A stretch of DNA of 64,000 nt from Antrihabitans stalactiti (GTDB lineage Bacteria; Actinomycetota; Actinomycetes; Mycobacteriales; Mycobacteriaceae). The notes beneath the pieces were generated by a model. The model was not told the origin of the DNA. It made no database searches and was given only the letters and a program-made list of their open reading frames with translations. Shown piece by piece: positions 1 through 8,104 of the stretch. Positions within the stretch are counted from its first letter, which is position 1. Each line of letters begins with the position of its first letter. A program made the position numbers and the translations under genes. The DNA is taken from the NCBI RefSeq assembly GCF_012932915.1, contig NZ_VCQU01000007.1, positions 1 to 64,000 on the forward strand, written 5' to 3'.

Positions 1-264
1 GCAAACGACCCGGCACAACAGCCACCTGACACCGACCACAACCCCAGCTACCCTCAGCACAGCAGCGCCGAACGTGAGGAATTACGTGACGGCTACCCCT
101 GGGGAATTACGCGACGGCCGACAAGCAAGGAAGATCATGCACGGTCGGATCCCGATGCCGCCGCCTATCAGCATCGCGTAGAAGATCTCTCGCGAGTTCG
201 ACGCGTCCTTCGTGTCGGTCAGTCAAACTCTGGGGTGCCCTATCGATTAGCGAGCACGCGACGA
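1..264. other. No confident gene; short direct repeat
   Basis: No gene can be supported here. A plus-strand frame is open from the window edge, but its translation has no recognisable domain and it runs on over an oppositely oriented secreted-protein gene, so it may only be the tail of a gene to the left. Two copies of a 16-base sequence (GGAATTACGTGACGGC and the same with one T to C change) lie at 78-93 and 103-118. Their role is unknown. Confidence 0.4.
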
Positions 265-621
265 TCAGATGGCGGGCTCGTAGGAGATCTGGTATCCGTT
301 GGGCGCCACCACGGCAAGGCCGCGCCCGACATCGATCCGGTAGGTGTAGCCGTTGTTGACGGCACTGTAAGACGACCCGTTCGACCACACCACCGGCGCG
401 GTCACTGCAAGGCCGTTGGCCTTGCCGAACCCGCGGTACTCGGTGCGTCCATCGCCCTGCCACTGGCAGATGGACGCACTGGATGTCGGAGTCTCGATGT
501 GGGTGATGACCAACTGGTGCGAATCGCAGCCGTTGGGCGATGCGTTCGCGACCCCATGGACGGCAAGGGCGATCCCCGCAGCTGCGGAGAAGACTGCGAT
601 ACTGGCGACCTGCTTGTTCAT
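265..621 (-). CDS. Small predicted secreted protein
   Basis: Not recognised. The chosen start (MNKQVAS) gives a clean Sec signal peptide: a charged tip, a hydrophobic stretch at residues 5-25 and likely cleavage after VANA near residue 27. AGGA lies about 7 bases before this ATG. A longer frame reaching 714 would put an arginine-rich tail in front of the signal peptide and is unlikely. The mature part is about 90 residues with two cysteines (in NGCDSH and SICQW) that could form a disulfide, and a Tyr/Asn/Val-rich C-terminal half. It stands alone next to a decayed region. Secretion is well supported; function cannot be given. Confidence 0.75.
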   Translation of the reverse strand: MNKQVASIAVFSAAAGIALAVHGVANASPNGCDSHQLVITHIETPTSSASICQWQGDGRTEYRGFGKANGLAVTAPVVWSNGSSYSAVNNGYTYRIDVGRGLAVVAPNGYQISYEPAI

Positions 622-736
622 GGGTGTCCTAACGATGATCGGGTGAACTCGATAGGTAAATCGTCGGCGACGACGAACCCACACTCCACTCCCCACAGGG
701 TGATAGTTCAGCACCCCGACAGGGCGAATGAAACCC

Positions 737-797
737 CCGCGGGTTGGCGCAAGCCAAGCACAACGGCTGGGTCGAGGCGCTGACCAATCCTAGTGAT
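737..797 (+). pseudogene. Fragment matching the 3' end of the split-barrel gene at 3331-4335
   Basis: About 61 bases here are nearly identical to 4275-4338, the last codons of the flavin split-barrel gene further right. In the matching frame this copy reads GLAQAKHNGWVEALTNP where the intact gene reads GLAQAKRNGRVEALTNP, so the relation is visible in both DNA and protein. Nothing of the rest of that gene is present. The stop codon is lost and the frame runs on into sequence without recognisable content. It is a relic of a duplicated gene or of a rearrangement. The 300 bases after it, up to the next gene remnant, hold nothing I can support. Confidence 0.6.
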
Positions 798-1095
798 TCC
801 GTTGTGTCACAACGCCGAAGATTGTGCGCATTCCAAGTCACACTCCTTCTCGGCGTGGGCCATTGGCGCCGTCAGGTTTCCGGTCCAATCCAGACCGAGC
901 CTGCCGTAGTCCGGCAACCACCCGTCCAGGCCTTCGACGAGGACCTGCCCGTACACGGCTAAGACTTTGCCGCGGATACGTCGCTTGGTCATGTGCGGAA
1001 CATCCGATCAACTGCCGGACGTGGCGAGACGCGCATCACGTGAGGCGGATGGTGGTAGATCCAGCTCGACACCACTGGCGAAACGCCATGCCAGT

Positions 1096-1718
1096 TCACG
1101 AAAACTCGGCAGCAGCGTGCGGTCTTGTTGACCAGGAACGCCAGCGCCCGTCTTCTGGGGGTTGAACGTCCGTGCCACGCAACTCGGCTGCGCGTCGCCG
1201 AGACAGGAACAGCTTGCCGCTGCTGCTCCAATTCTCGCCTCCCCAGACGTGTTCCAGTCTGGGCCGCAGTCCCCCAACAACGCGTTCGACAGCCGGCCCT
1301 CGGCAAGGGCCGTGCAGTACATTTCCAGCTCGCGCACGGCATCCTCGACGTGCTCATCGCACGCGTCGCATGCACACCCCGGAAACGCAATGTGCTGCCA
1401 AGCACCCACATCGAGGTACAAACCCGGAAGGGACGTAGTGGTGATCGTCAGCGGCGCCTGGTCCGCGAGCCGCGGTGTGATCCATATCGACTCCACCGGC
1501 TGGACATCTGACGACAGCCACCCCACTGCAGACCCACGGGTGACGATCACCTCGAATCGGCGTTCAAGATCCGCGACGAGATTCTCGGCGGCGGGAAGCA
1601 GCGGAGCGAACCGCTCCGGATTCGTGACCCTTTCATACGCTTCGTCCGGCGGATCCTCCATCACGATCTCCCCGCTCCCCTTATCGTCGATGCGGTTTTC
1701 GAATCCAGCTTGACGCAC
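1096..1718 (-). pseudogene. DUF6226-like gene, frameshifted near 1290
   Basis: The N-terminal two thirds (from GTG at 1718 or ATG at 1661, which has GGGGAG upstream) read like the actinobacterial DUF6226 family, with PPDEAYERVTNPERFAPL near the start. Close to position 1290 the reading frame changes. The original frame degenerates into Cys/Ala/Gly-rich sequence, while an adjacent frame continues with family-like text (HVWGGENW, GKLFLSRRRAAEL, DGRWRSW) to a TGA at 1096-1098. One indel therefore splits the gene. It is either truly broken or an indel in the assembly. The family has no known function. A second broken gene lies immediately upstream on the other strand. Confidence 0.55.
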
Positions 1719-1838
1719 ACGCGAACGAAAGGTGGCACCGCGCCAATCACTTGCGTGGAATGACGTCCCGACGCGTGTCGGAGAGCCCCACGCACAGCCT
1801 CCGGAACCAGACAGCGAAACCTTGGATACCTTCCTTAA

Positions 1839-2197
1839 ATGCTCGAAATCGGTAGTAGGCGCCGTAACCAGCCGGCGCCGCCCTTCGTAGTTTTCGAAGC
1901 GCTAACCCAGCCGCACCGTGACCCACTCGACCGTGGCTTCGACTGCTCGACGACGAGCAAGAGCCCCGGATCGTCAACGCAAACGAACCGGAACAGGTCA
2001 CCTGGAGTTCTCTATGGATCCGGTGCCCTGAAGCAACCGTGCAGTTCGACCTTCCGCCCGGCGCGCGCGGTGGAACCGATCTGCGGTGGACGCTGTTCGT
2101 CCAGCCGCCCGCGCCGAGCATCTCGACCATCGGTCACATGCGTAAACGCATAAACACGCTGATCAACGCCAACCTTCGCTACACCTTCGGTCAATAG
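1839..2197 (+). pseudogene. Small SRPBCC-like hypothetical gene, frameshifted near 1920
   Basis: Two adjacent frames together make one plausible protein of about 118 residues. The first, from ATG 1839, reads APPFVVFEALTQPHRDP. A -1 shift at about 1920 then gives TRPWLRLLDDEQEPRIV and continues through W-SLW, FDLPPGARGGTDLRWTLF and GHMRKRINTLINANLRYTFGQ to a TAG at 2195-2197. The pattern of a conserved Trp/Phe core with a C-terminal helix is like the START/SRPBCC fold, but the exact family is not named. Neither frame alone gives the full protein. Together with the frameshifted gene at 1096-1718 it marks this stretch as decayed or poorly assembled. Confidence 0.5.
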
Positions 2198-2404
2198 CTC
2201 ACCCGGCACGAAGAGCTCTACACGAATCGTGGATAGAGTGCCGCGCTCAGGTCGAATACGACGGAACCGAATTCGCAGGGTTACCAGGAAACTCTGCGAG
2301 AAGCCTCGATCGGCGATACCGAACTGTTCGTCGTGTATGCCGACTACATGGACCTCGAGTTGCCGGTCACGAAGTCCGGGCTAGCGGCGAGGATTCACCG
2401 GTAG
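2198..2404 (+). other. Probable remnant of another coding sequence
   Basis: After the preceding stop, protein-like text appears in two frames. One reads IECRAQVEYDGTEFAG at about 2233-2280; the other reads GYQETLREASIGDTELFVVY followed by ADYMDLELPVTKSGLAARIHR, ending at a TAG at 2402-2404. The even composition and lack of low complexity suggest a real but broken gene. No start codon with a ribosome-binding site is visible and no family is recognised. Its 3' end overlaps that of the convergent SnoaL-like gene. Confidence 0.3.
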
Positions 2405-2712
2405 TAGATGTCCAGAGACTGAACTAGCCCGTCCTCGACGATGAAGACGTCGACGGCGTGGCGCGTTTCACCCGTCGGACTGGTCGCCTTGAACTGGACG
2501 ATCTGTGCGCTCCCATCGGCAAACTGATTCTCGATCTCGTGGGCGGATGGGCCGCCGAGCCAGAGGTTGCGATAGAAATCGGCGATCTGACCGGTTCCGC
2601 GGTAGACCCCCTCTCGCTGTCTCAAAGTCGCCGTCGGCGCGAAGATGGCAGTCAAGGCATCGATGTCGGCACGGTTGACGGCGTCGATGTACTTGTCGAC
2701 AAGCAGGGTCAT
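2395..2712 (-). CDS. SnoaL-like / NTF2-fold protein
   Basis: A 105-residue protein with the SnoaL-like (NTF2 cone) fold: an N-terminal helix (LVDKYIDAVNRADIDALTAIF) followed by the strand region around ATLRQREGVYRGTGQIADFY and an antiparallel sheet ending in VFIVEDGLVQSLDIYYR. The length is normal for a single-domain member. Such proteins act as small isomerases, hydrolases or ligand-binding proteins in the cytoplasm; the substrate cannot be read from the sequence. It has its own start and no clear operon partner. The next gene on this strand begins about 170 bases upstream. Confidence 0.75.
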   Translation of the reverse strand: MTLLVDKYIDAVNRADIDALTAIFAPTATLRQREGVYRGTGQIADFYRNLWLGGPSAHEIENQFADGSAQIVQFKATSPTGETRHAVDVFIVEDGLVQSLDIYYR

Positions 2713-2885
2713 GGCGAAGAACGATAGCCGGTGGCGACGCGATGGTCGAGAGTCCTACTTTGGCACCCATCCGCTGATGGCCTTCGGCTCGTTTCCGATC
2801 TCGTGGGCATTCTCCAAGTGGCCGGCGCATCCGCGCTACCTCAGTTCGCGGTAACCGCCCTAGACCAGACAAGACAGCGTTGCCG

Positions 2886-3248
2886 CTACGGCTCCTGCAG
2901 ACAGAACGGGTGGCCCGCCGGATCGAGAAGGACGCGGTAGCGGTCCCCGCCCGGTTGATGCTGAGGTCGAGTCGCTCCCAGGGACAGCATCAGTTCTACA
3001 GCCGCACCGAGATCCTCGACGGCGAAGTCGAGGTGGAGCTGTTGCGGAATTTGCTGACCGGGCCACTGAGGAGCCCGATAGTTCTCGACCCGCTGAAACC
3101 CAATAGCAGGACCAGCCCCACCGGTGAGCGCGACATACTCGTCGCTGCGGAAGCCCACGGTCATCCCTGTCAGCTTTTGATAGAACCGGGACAACGACTC
3201 GGGGTCGTCGCAGTCGACGGTGACGCCCCGGAGTTGGGCGGAGGGCAT
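2886..3248 (-). CDS. VOC-superfamily (glyoxalase-like) protein
   Basis: A 120-residue single VOC unit made of two beta-alpha-beta-beta-beta halves. The first half is LRGVTVDCDDPESLSRFYQKL with FRSDEYVALTGG; the second is QLHLDFAVEDLGAAVELMLSLGA with YRVLLDPAGHPFCL. His in LHLDF and the Asp-Pro-x-Gly turn near the C-terminus are the usual landmarks of glyoxalase/bleomycin-resistance-like proteins. These act as dimers in the cytoplasm, often metal-dependent, on diverse small molecules. The substrate is unknown. It is separated from the SnoaL-like gene by about 170 bases with no visible feature. Confidence 0.8.
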   Translation of the reverse strand: MPSAQLRGVTVDCDDPESLSRFYQKLTGMTVGFRSDEYVALTGGAGPAIGFQRVENYRAPQWPGQQIPQQLHLDFAVEDLGAAVELMLSLGATRPQHQPGGDRYRVLLDPAGHPFCLQEP

Positions 3249-3330
3249 TTGTCCATCTCACTTCCATTGATGAAGGTAGCGTGGCGGCACTCTACCCACT
3301 CGCTCACGCAATCGCATCAACGTCAACTTT

Positions 3331-4335
3331 GTGCCTGATCATGCTGGTGTTTCGACGATCCTGGCTAGTAATTTTTGCGATATGCCAGTGCGGTGGCCGG
3401 ACGAAGTCGACGATGTCATCGGCGGCGACATGACGGTCGCCGTGGCATATGCGACGCCCGCAGGCGGCGCAGTGGTTTCCCCGGTGACGCCGGTCGGAAT
3501 GCGTGACCGCGACTCCGGCACAGTAAGTTTCACCACATCCCTGGGGTTCGGGCGCAAACTCGAACGCATGCGTGCGGAACCGAAAGTTGGACTTGCGTAC
3601 CATACCCGCCAGCACGGTTTGGGTCATCCCGGCAATACTCGATACGTACTTGTCAACGGCGAAGCGACCTTCGACGTCCATCCGGATCCTGCCCAGCTCG
3701 AGAAGATCTTCGTGCAGTCGATTCCGTTCATGGGCGACCCCCGCCGCGGATGGTTCTGGGATCGCTGGCTGGGTGCCTATCACGCCGACCGTGTCGTCGT
3801 GACAGTCGCGGTTACGCGCATTGTGGCGTGGCCTCAGCTGGATTGCACCGGCGTGCCGGAAGTGTTCGGCGACCCGATCACCGACGACGTTGCGGTCCCC
3901 CAGGCCCCACCGAAGAAGGGAACGGGTCCGCGTGTCGATGCAGCGAAAATCGGCGCGCGCGCAGCGAAACTGCCGTTCCGCCTCGTGTCGTACATCGACG
4001 CGGACGGATATCCGACCGTCATGCCCGTCATCGTAACCGGGGCCGACAAGAGCGGCATTTCACTTCGAGTGCCACACTGTACCCCCACGGGTGGACGTCG
4101 GGCCGGGCTGTTGGCACACGACTATCGCAACCAGTTCGACGGCGTCGAGTTGCGCCAGAACACCGGGTGGCTCGACGTCTCGGGAACGAATACTCGATAC
4201 TTCCCTCATACCGCGCTGGGCTTCAAGGTCCCGAACAAAACTGTGCTGTTGCTCGGCAACGGATTCATGGCCCGCCGCGGGTTGGCGCAAGCCAAGCGCA
4301 ACGGTCGGGTCGAGGCGCTGACAAACCCGCAGTGA
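3331..4335 (+). CDS. Pyridoxamine 5'-phosphate oxidase-like split-barrel protein, two halves
   Basis: A 334-residue protein starting at GTG that appears to contain two flavin/F420-binding split barrels in tandem. The first (residues about 20-165) shows the strand pattern MTVAVAYATPAGGAVVSPVTP and GTVSFTTSLGFGRKLERMRAEPKVGL. The second (about 205-320) shows KLPFRLVSYIDADGYPTVMPV and later GWLDVSGTNTRYFPHTALGF. Single-domain family members bind FMN or F420 and reduce diverse substrates; substrate and cofactor here are not determinable. Its last 20 codons are duplicated at 737-797, so a second copy of this gene once existed or part of it moved. A long perfect hairpin starts 33 bases after the stop codon. 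Confidence 0.75.
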   Translation: MPDHAGVSTILASNFCDMPVRWPDEVDDVIGGDMTVAVAYATPAGGAVVSPVTPVGMRDRDSGTVSFTTSLGFGRKLERMRAEPKVGLAYHTRQHGLGHPGNTRYVLVNGEATFDVHPDPAQLEKIFVQSIPFMGDPRRGWFWDRWLGAYHADRVVVTVAVTRIVAWPQLDCTGVPEVFGDPITDDVAVPQAPPKKGTGPRVDAAKIGARAAKLPFRLVSYIDADGYPTVMPVIVTGADKSGISLRVPHCTPTGGRRAGLLAHDYRNQFDGVELRQNTGWLDVSGTNTRYFPHTALGFKVPNKTVLLLGNGFMARRGLAQAKRNGRVEALTNPQ

Positions 4336-4367
4336 TTATGTCGATGGCGCGGAGCCCGGCCCGACCG

Positions 4368-4427
4368 CCGAGTGCATAGTTTTGGTCGTTCGGCAGGCGC
4401 GATTTGCCACCAAAACTATGCACTCGG
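4368..4427. repeat. Dispersed palindromic element, copy 1 (terminator-like)
   Basis: A perfect inverted repeat with 19-base arms, CCGAGTGCATAGTTTTGGT at 4368-4386 and its complement at 4409-4427, around a 22-base loop. A diverged copy with a similar loop lies at 46554-46611. It sits between two convergent genes, so it may end transcription in both directions, although there is no U tract. Confidence 0.85.
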
Positions 4428-4589
4428 CAAACGGACTTCGCCGAATTCCAGCTGCGCAACGCTCTTCCCAGCGCTCCCCCGCCCGGCAGCTGGATCGATC
4501 GGACTGTGACGATCTGGGCTCATCGGCCTCGCTGCGGCAATGACGATGTGCATCGTGGCGGGGTGGCGTCACCGCGAATTGCAGACGGC

Positions 4590-5036
4590 TCAGATGCAGA
4601 GCGATCCGAAGATGCAATTTTGATTGTTCGGCACCGTAACCGTGACTGGTTCAGTGGTCTTCGAAATGTCTTGGGAGTTGAATGTCGCCCACTTCTCGGT
4701 GACGCCCGCGTTCGCGCACAGAAAGTGAATGTCATAGGTACCGTTCGGCACGTTTTCGAATACCACGGACGCCGTTCCGCCGGCCGGAACGTCCCTATAT
4801 GTGAGGCCGAACGTCGGAGCTGACATGTTCGGATCAACTGTCCCAGCGGGAAAGCCACCAACTGCGCAGGTGATCACCCCGCCGGAGTTGTTGGTTATTA
4901 CCGACGTGACCTTGTTCCCTGCCACGCTGGCTGCCCCGGACACATCGGTGGGTGCTGCACCAGCCGATGCGGGGGCAAATAAGCAGAAAAGCAGCAGTCC
5001 CGCAATAGCGGCGAACGTCCGAAGCGAGAACTTCAT
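4590..5036 (-). CDS. Predicted secreted protein
   Basis: A 148-residue protein with a Sec signal peptide (MKFSLRTFAAIAGLLLFCLF then APASAGAAP, cleavage near residue 28). The mature part is Gly/Val/Thr/Asn-rich with beta-sandwich-like spacing and four cysteines (ITCAVG, LCANAG, NQNCIF, SLCI) that could form two disulfides. No family is recognised. It ends about 160 bases from the palindromic element and has no operon partner. It resembles other small orphan secreted proteins of this window in size and composition but not in sequence. Confidence 0.75.
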   Translation of the reverse strand: MKFSLRTFAAIAGLLLFCLFAPASAGAAPTDVSGAASVAGNKVTSVITNNSGGVITCAVGGFPAGTVDPNMSAPTFGLTYRDVPAGGTASVVFENVPNGTYDIHFLCANAGVTEKWATFNSQDISKTTEPVTVTVPNNQNCIFGSLCI

Positions 5037-5227
5037 TTTCGACCTTTCGACTTGTGTTTACTCCATAGGGATACGGGCTAATCAATCACACTTCCTGGTC
5101 TGCTTTCCCTGGTTGGTGAAGATCGAAACCCGAAAGAGGCGAAGGAGTCGACCCGAATGCTCTCAGCTGAAGATCCCGATCGCTTTCTCGCACACACGGT
5201 GCAGCACAGTCTGAAACAGTGGATTCC

Positions 5228-5620
5228 ATGACTCGGATCTTGATGGTCGGCATCCACGCACGCGCGCTCGACTACAGCAAACTGCCACCGGGCCTTGACG
5301 AGGCGACGATGGCCGAGCGGATCGAGGCCGGTTTCGGAGCGACCGTCGCCGCCGGGTTCGACGCGGTGTCTTGCCTGATCGGAACCTCACCTGACGAGGC
5401 CGAACAGGACATTCGAGCCGCGTTCGGCCGTGATCGGTTCGGCCTGGTGATGATCGGCGGCGGCATCAGGTTGTTCCCGGAAAACACGCTGCTGTTCGAG
5501 CGAATCGTCAACGTCTGCAGCGCGGAATCACCCGGAATCGCCTTCTGCTTCAACACGTCTCCCGAAACATCTCTGGACGCATTGAGGCGTCACGTCCAGC
5601 CTGGAAGAGAAGAGGTCTGA
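5228..5620 (+). CDS. Conserved hypothetical protein, operon with YCII-like gene
   Basis: A 130-residue cytoplasmic protein beginning MTRILMVGIHARALDYSKLP. It has an alternating beta-alpha layout: a first strand ILMVGI, a helix around MAERIEAGFGATVAAG, a strand AVSCLIG, a helix SPDEAEQDIRAAF, a strand FGLVMIGGGI and a C-terminal part GIAFCFNTSPE. This looks like a small Rossmann-like domain, but I cannot assign a function. An earlier in-frame GTG at 5219 is possible. It is followed after 5 bases by the YCII-like gene, so the two are very probably co-transcribed. Confidence 0.65.
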   Translation: MTRILMVGIHARALDYSKLPPGLDEATMAERIEAGFGATVAAGFDAVSCLIGTSPDEAEQDIRAAFGRDRFGLVMIGGGIRLFPENTLLFERIVNVCSAESPGIAFCFNTSPETSLDALRRHVQPGREEV

Positions 5621-5625
5621 TCAAG

Positions 5626-5964
5626 ATGAGCATCGACGTCACAGATGACCAGATTCAAGCGCTCGCCGCGACCGCCAAGCCCTTCAGCCTGGTTCAACTC
5701 CGGTGGACCGCGGACCGACATCAGGCTGAAGCCGAGGCTATCGAACTTGAACATCAACGCCGCATGGTGTCGTTACGCGCCGAAGGTGTGATCGCGGTCC
5801 TCTGTCCCGTCATCTCCGATGCGCTTGCGGGCGTGGCGATCATGACTGAGCCACTCGAGCGGGCGCAGCAGATCATGGCCGCCGATCCGTGTGTGCAGGC
5901 GGGAATGATGACCTGCGAGGTACTCCCCTGCCTCGGCTTCCCGGGCGACTCACTTCCTGGCTAG
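5626..5964 (+). CDS. YCII-like / muconolactone isomerase-like small protein
   Basis: A 112-residue protein whose core (FSLVQLRWTADRHQAEAEAIELEHQRRMVSLRAEGVIAVLCPV, then GVAIMTEPLERAQQIMAADP) follows the YCII/dimeric alpha-beta barrel pattern: strand, helix with His in EHQRRM, strand, helix, and a final strand around EVLPCLGF. YCII-like proteins are small cytoplasmic dimers of mostly unknown catalytic role. It is the second gene of a two-gene operon with the preceding hypothetical gene, so the two may act on the same metabolite. Family assignment is by pattern only. Confidence 0.6.
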   Translation: MSIDVTDDQIQALAATAKPFSLVQLRWTADRHQAEAEAIELEHQRRMVSLRAEGVIAVLCPVISDALAGVAIMTEPLERAQQIMAADPCVQAGMMTCEVLPCLGFPGDSLPG

Positions 5965-6033
5965 CGACCAAGCCGTTGATGTATTTCGCCCGACTGGCCA
6001 CCATGTGGCCGGATGACTTGGAGGTGCCGTGAA

Positions 6034-6603
6034 ATGGCCAAACTGATCTACGTGACGAACGTGTCTCTCGACGGCTACATCGAGGACGAACGCGGCGATT
6101 TCGCCTGGTTCCCACCGGACGATGACGTGTTCGCCTCTCACACAAGCCTCCTGCAATCCGCGAGCACGCTCCTCTACGGGCGGCGACTCTACGAATTCAT
6201 GGCTGTGTGGGAAACCGACGCCACGCTGGCGGCGCAGTCCGACCTGTGGGCCGACTTCGCGACCGCTTGGCAGGCAGCAGAGAAGGTCGTCTACTCCACG
6301 ACGATGACCGCTGCGTTGACCGCGAACACCACAATCGACCGCCACTTCGACCCCGCCGCGGTGCGTGAACTTAAGGACGCGGCCACCAGCGACATCACCG
6401 TAGGGGGTGCGAATCTTGCAGCCCAAGCACTGAACGCCGGGCTGGTCGACGAGTGCCAAATGTACGTCTGGCCAACAGTTCTCGGTGGTGGCAAGCCGGC
6501 CTTCCCGATCGACGCTCGCGCCGACCTCGAGCTCATCGATGAACACCGATTCGGAAACGGTGTTGTGCTACTCCGATACCGCCCAGCTGGTCTGTCACGA
6601 TAA
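6034..6603 (+). CDS. Dihydrofolate reductase-like (RibD C-terminal) family protein
   Basis: A 189-residue member of the RibD C-terminal/DHFR-like family. The N-terminus is IYVTNVSLDGYIEDERGDF; LLYGRRLYEFMAVWE corresponds to the nucleotide-binding LGRxTYE region; DITVGGANLAAQALNAGLVDE is the typical GG-x-x-L-A-x-x-hhxxGLVDE signature; the end is the usual C-terminal sheet. GGAGGTG lies 9 bases before the ATG at 6034, which decides the start over 6013. Most such stand-alone actinobacterial proteins are uncharacterised NADPH-dependent reductases. The next gene starts 4 bases after the stop. Confidence 0.85.
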   Translation: MAKLIYVTNVSLDGYIEDERGDFAWFPPDDDVFASHTSLLQSASTLLYGRRLYEFMAVWETDATLAAQSDLWADFATAWQAAEKVVYSTTMTAALTANTTIDRHFDPAAVRELKDAATSDITVGGANLAAQALNAGLVDECQMYVWPTVLGGGKPAFPIDARADLELIDEHRFGNGVVLLRYRPAGLSR

Positions 6604-6607
6604 TCAG

Positions 6608-6940
6608 ATGTACGAATCGGTATTTGAGCTTGTCGACCGGTTCGCAGCCGCTCTCCCGAAGTCCACGGCGCTTGCGGAGCCTGTCGCCTCGATCGTCCAA
6701 CAACTGACAAGGAAGGTCGAACGGGTCGGGCGGACCTTACGAAGACTTGAGGGCAACTCCATCCCCGACGTTCGCGAGATATTCGGGCGGCTGAGCGCCG
6801 AGCTCAAAGCGACCAAAGCGGAGCTCCTTCACTGGCAGGTCGTCCTGGCGCGGCTCACGGGCAGCGGGCTGCCGATTGATCCAAATCCAGTTCCTAAGGG
6901 TGTCTGGGTGGTTACCCCACCGCAAGATCTCGAAAAGTGA
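6608..6940 (+). CDS. Hypothetical helical protein
   Basis: A 110-residue protein beginning MYESVFELVDRFAAALP, mostly amphipathic helix. It has heptad-like stretches at IVQQLTRKVERVGRTLRRLEG and REIFGRLSAELKATKAELLHW, then a short Pro-rich tail (IDPNPVPKGVWVVTPPQDLEK). It follows the DHFR-like gene by 4 bases and is probably translated from the same message. No family is recognised. A longer frame from 6485 overlaps the upstream gene and is rejected. Function is unknown. Confidence 0.6.
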   Translation: MYESVFELVDRFAAALPKSTALAEPVASIVQQLTRKVERVGRTLRRLEGNSIPDVREIFGRLSAELKATKAELLHWQVVLARLTGSGLPIDPNPVPKGVWVVTPPQDLEK

Positions 6941-6974
6941 GTCATCGAAAGACCGATGTCAGATGCTTAGTCCA

Positions 6975-7595
6975 CTACCGCTCCCGGACCGCGTAGGTCA
7001 GATGCGTCACCCGCGGCGACGAGTCGACGTGGACCTGCTTCAAAGCGACACGACTCGCGTCGACGCCCTCGAACAGGCGGATTCCGGAACCGAACAGCAC
7101 CGGTGACAGTGCGATCGTGAACTCGTCGACCAAGACTGCGTTCACGTACTCCAGGATGGTTTCACCACCGCCGGCGATGCGGACGTCTCGGTCACCGGCG
7201 GCCCCACGCGCCTGGTCGAGCGCCGACTCGATGCCGTCGTTGACGAAGTAGAACGTGGTCCCACCCGGCCGTTCCCATGGGTCTCGTTTCTCGTGCGTCA
7301 CGACGAAGACCGGCGTGTGGAATGGCGCGTCATCCGGCCACATCCGCTCGCCGGCGTCGAACATTCGCTTGCCCATCACGCTCGCCCCGGTCCGCTCGAA
7401 GGTTTCTCGCGCGATGTCGTTGTCGCGGCCTTCCTCGCCGCCCCCGCCGAGCTTCAGGTTCTCGCGGAAGAAGCGCAACGGGAAGATCCATCGCTGCAAC
7501 TCCATCCACTGCTTCCCCATCAATTCGCCGACGGACTCGGGCGCGATGAATCCGTCGAGCGACATCGACACACTGAAGAACACTTTTCCGGCCAT
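6975..7595 (-). CDS. Dihydrofolate reductase-like family protein (cassette 1)
   Basis: A 206-residue RibD C-terminal/DHFR-like protein: VFFSVSMSLDGFIAPE at the start, GASVMGKRMFDAGERMW as the cofactor-side segment, and DVRIAGGGETILEYVNAVLVDEFTIALSPVLFGSG as the family signature. Its start overlaps the stop of the SRPBCC gene (TGATG), so it is the third gene of an ArsR-SRPBCC-DHFR-like operon. The same three-gene order is repeated at 29354-30776. Enzyme activity is inferred only from the family; the substrate is unknown. Confidence 0.85.
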   Translation of the reverse strand: MAGKVFFSVSMSLDGFIAPESVGELMGKQWMELQRWIFPLRFFRENLKLGGGGEEGRDNDIARETFERTGASVMGKRMFDAGERMWPDDAPFHTPVFVVTHEKRDPWERPGGTTFYFVNDGIESALDQARGAAGDRDVRIAGGGETILEYVNAVLVDEFTIALSPVLFGSGIRLFEGVDASRVALKQVHVDSSPRVTHLTYAVRER

Positions 7596-8101
7596 CAGTC
7601 CTCCACTCCCTTGCGAAGCATGTCGGCGACGTAGGCGGCCAGATTGCTCAGGGTCTGCTGTCCACCCTCGACTGCGTGGTACTTCTCGACCGCCTCGTCG
7701 CGCAGTTCCTTCGTGGGGAACACGGTCCGCATCTCGATCCGCGTCGCTGCCCCCTCCACCGCAAACGTGAGGACAGACTCGAAGGCGTTCGGATCGCCGC
7801 GGAACTCACCGTGCAGCAACGCAATTCGCTCCGGCGGGGAAATCTCGGTCCAGGAGATCCACTCCTGGTAGTCGGTCCCGTCCGGTCCGTGCATCACGAA
7901 ATCCCACACACCGCTGACGCGGAACTCGAACGCTCGCGTTGTGGTGGTGAACCCCTCCGGCCCCCACCAATGCGACAGATGCCGGACCTCGGTGAACGCC
8001 TCGAACACCAACTCCCTTGGGGCACTGATAATCCGAGAGATCACGATCTCACGGTCTTCTGTCGCCGACTGCGTCTGCGCGGCGTTTTCTGTCGCTGTCA
8101 T
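7595..8101 (-). CDS. SRPBCC / AHSA1-domain protein (cassette 1)
   Basis: A 168-residue protein of the AHSA1-like SRPBCC superfamily: VISRIISAPRELVFEAFTEVRHLSHWWGPEGFTTT at the N-terminus, WDFVMHGPDGTDYQEW in the middle, and a C-terminal helix around YHAVEGGQQTLSNLAAYVADML. The fold forms a hydrophobic ligand cavity in the cytoplasm. In actinobacteria such genes usually sit directly behind an ArsR regulator, as here: only 3 bases separate them. The ligand is unknown. Translation is likely coupled to the downstream DHFR-like gene by a TGATG overlap. Confidence 0.9.
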   Translation of the reverse strand: MTATENAAQTQSATEDREIVISRIISAPRELVFEAFTEVRHLSHWWGPEGFTTTTRAFEFRVSGVWDFVMHGPDGTDYQEWISWTEISPPERIALLHGEFRGDPNAFESVLTFAVEGAATRIEMRTVFPTKELRDEAVEKYHAVEGGQQTLSNLAAYVADMLRKGVED

Positions 8102-8104
8102 CGG

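Noticed and set aside
807-992. A 61-codon minus-strand frame (MTKRRIRGKVLAVYGQ...)
   Set aside because: No ribosome-binding site, no recognisable pattern and a location in the decayed patch. It may be a shadow or a relic; not strong enough to list as a gene.
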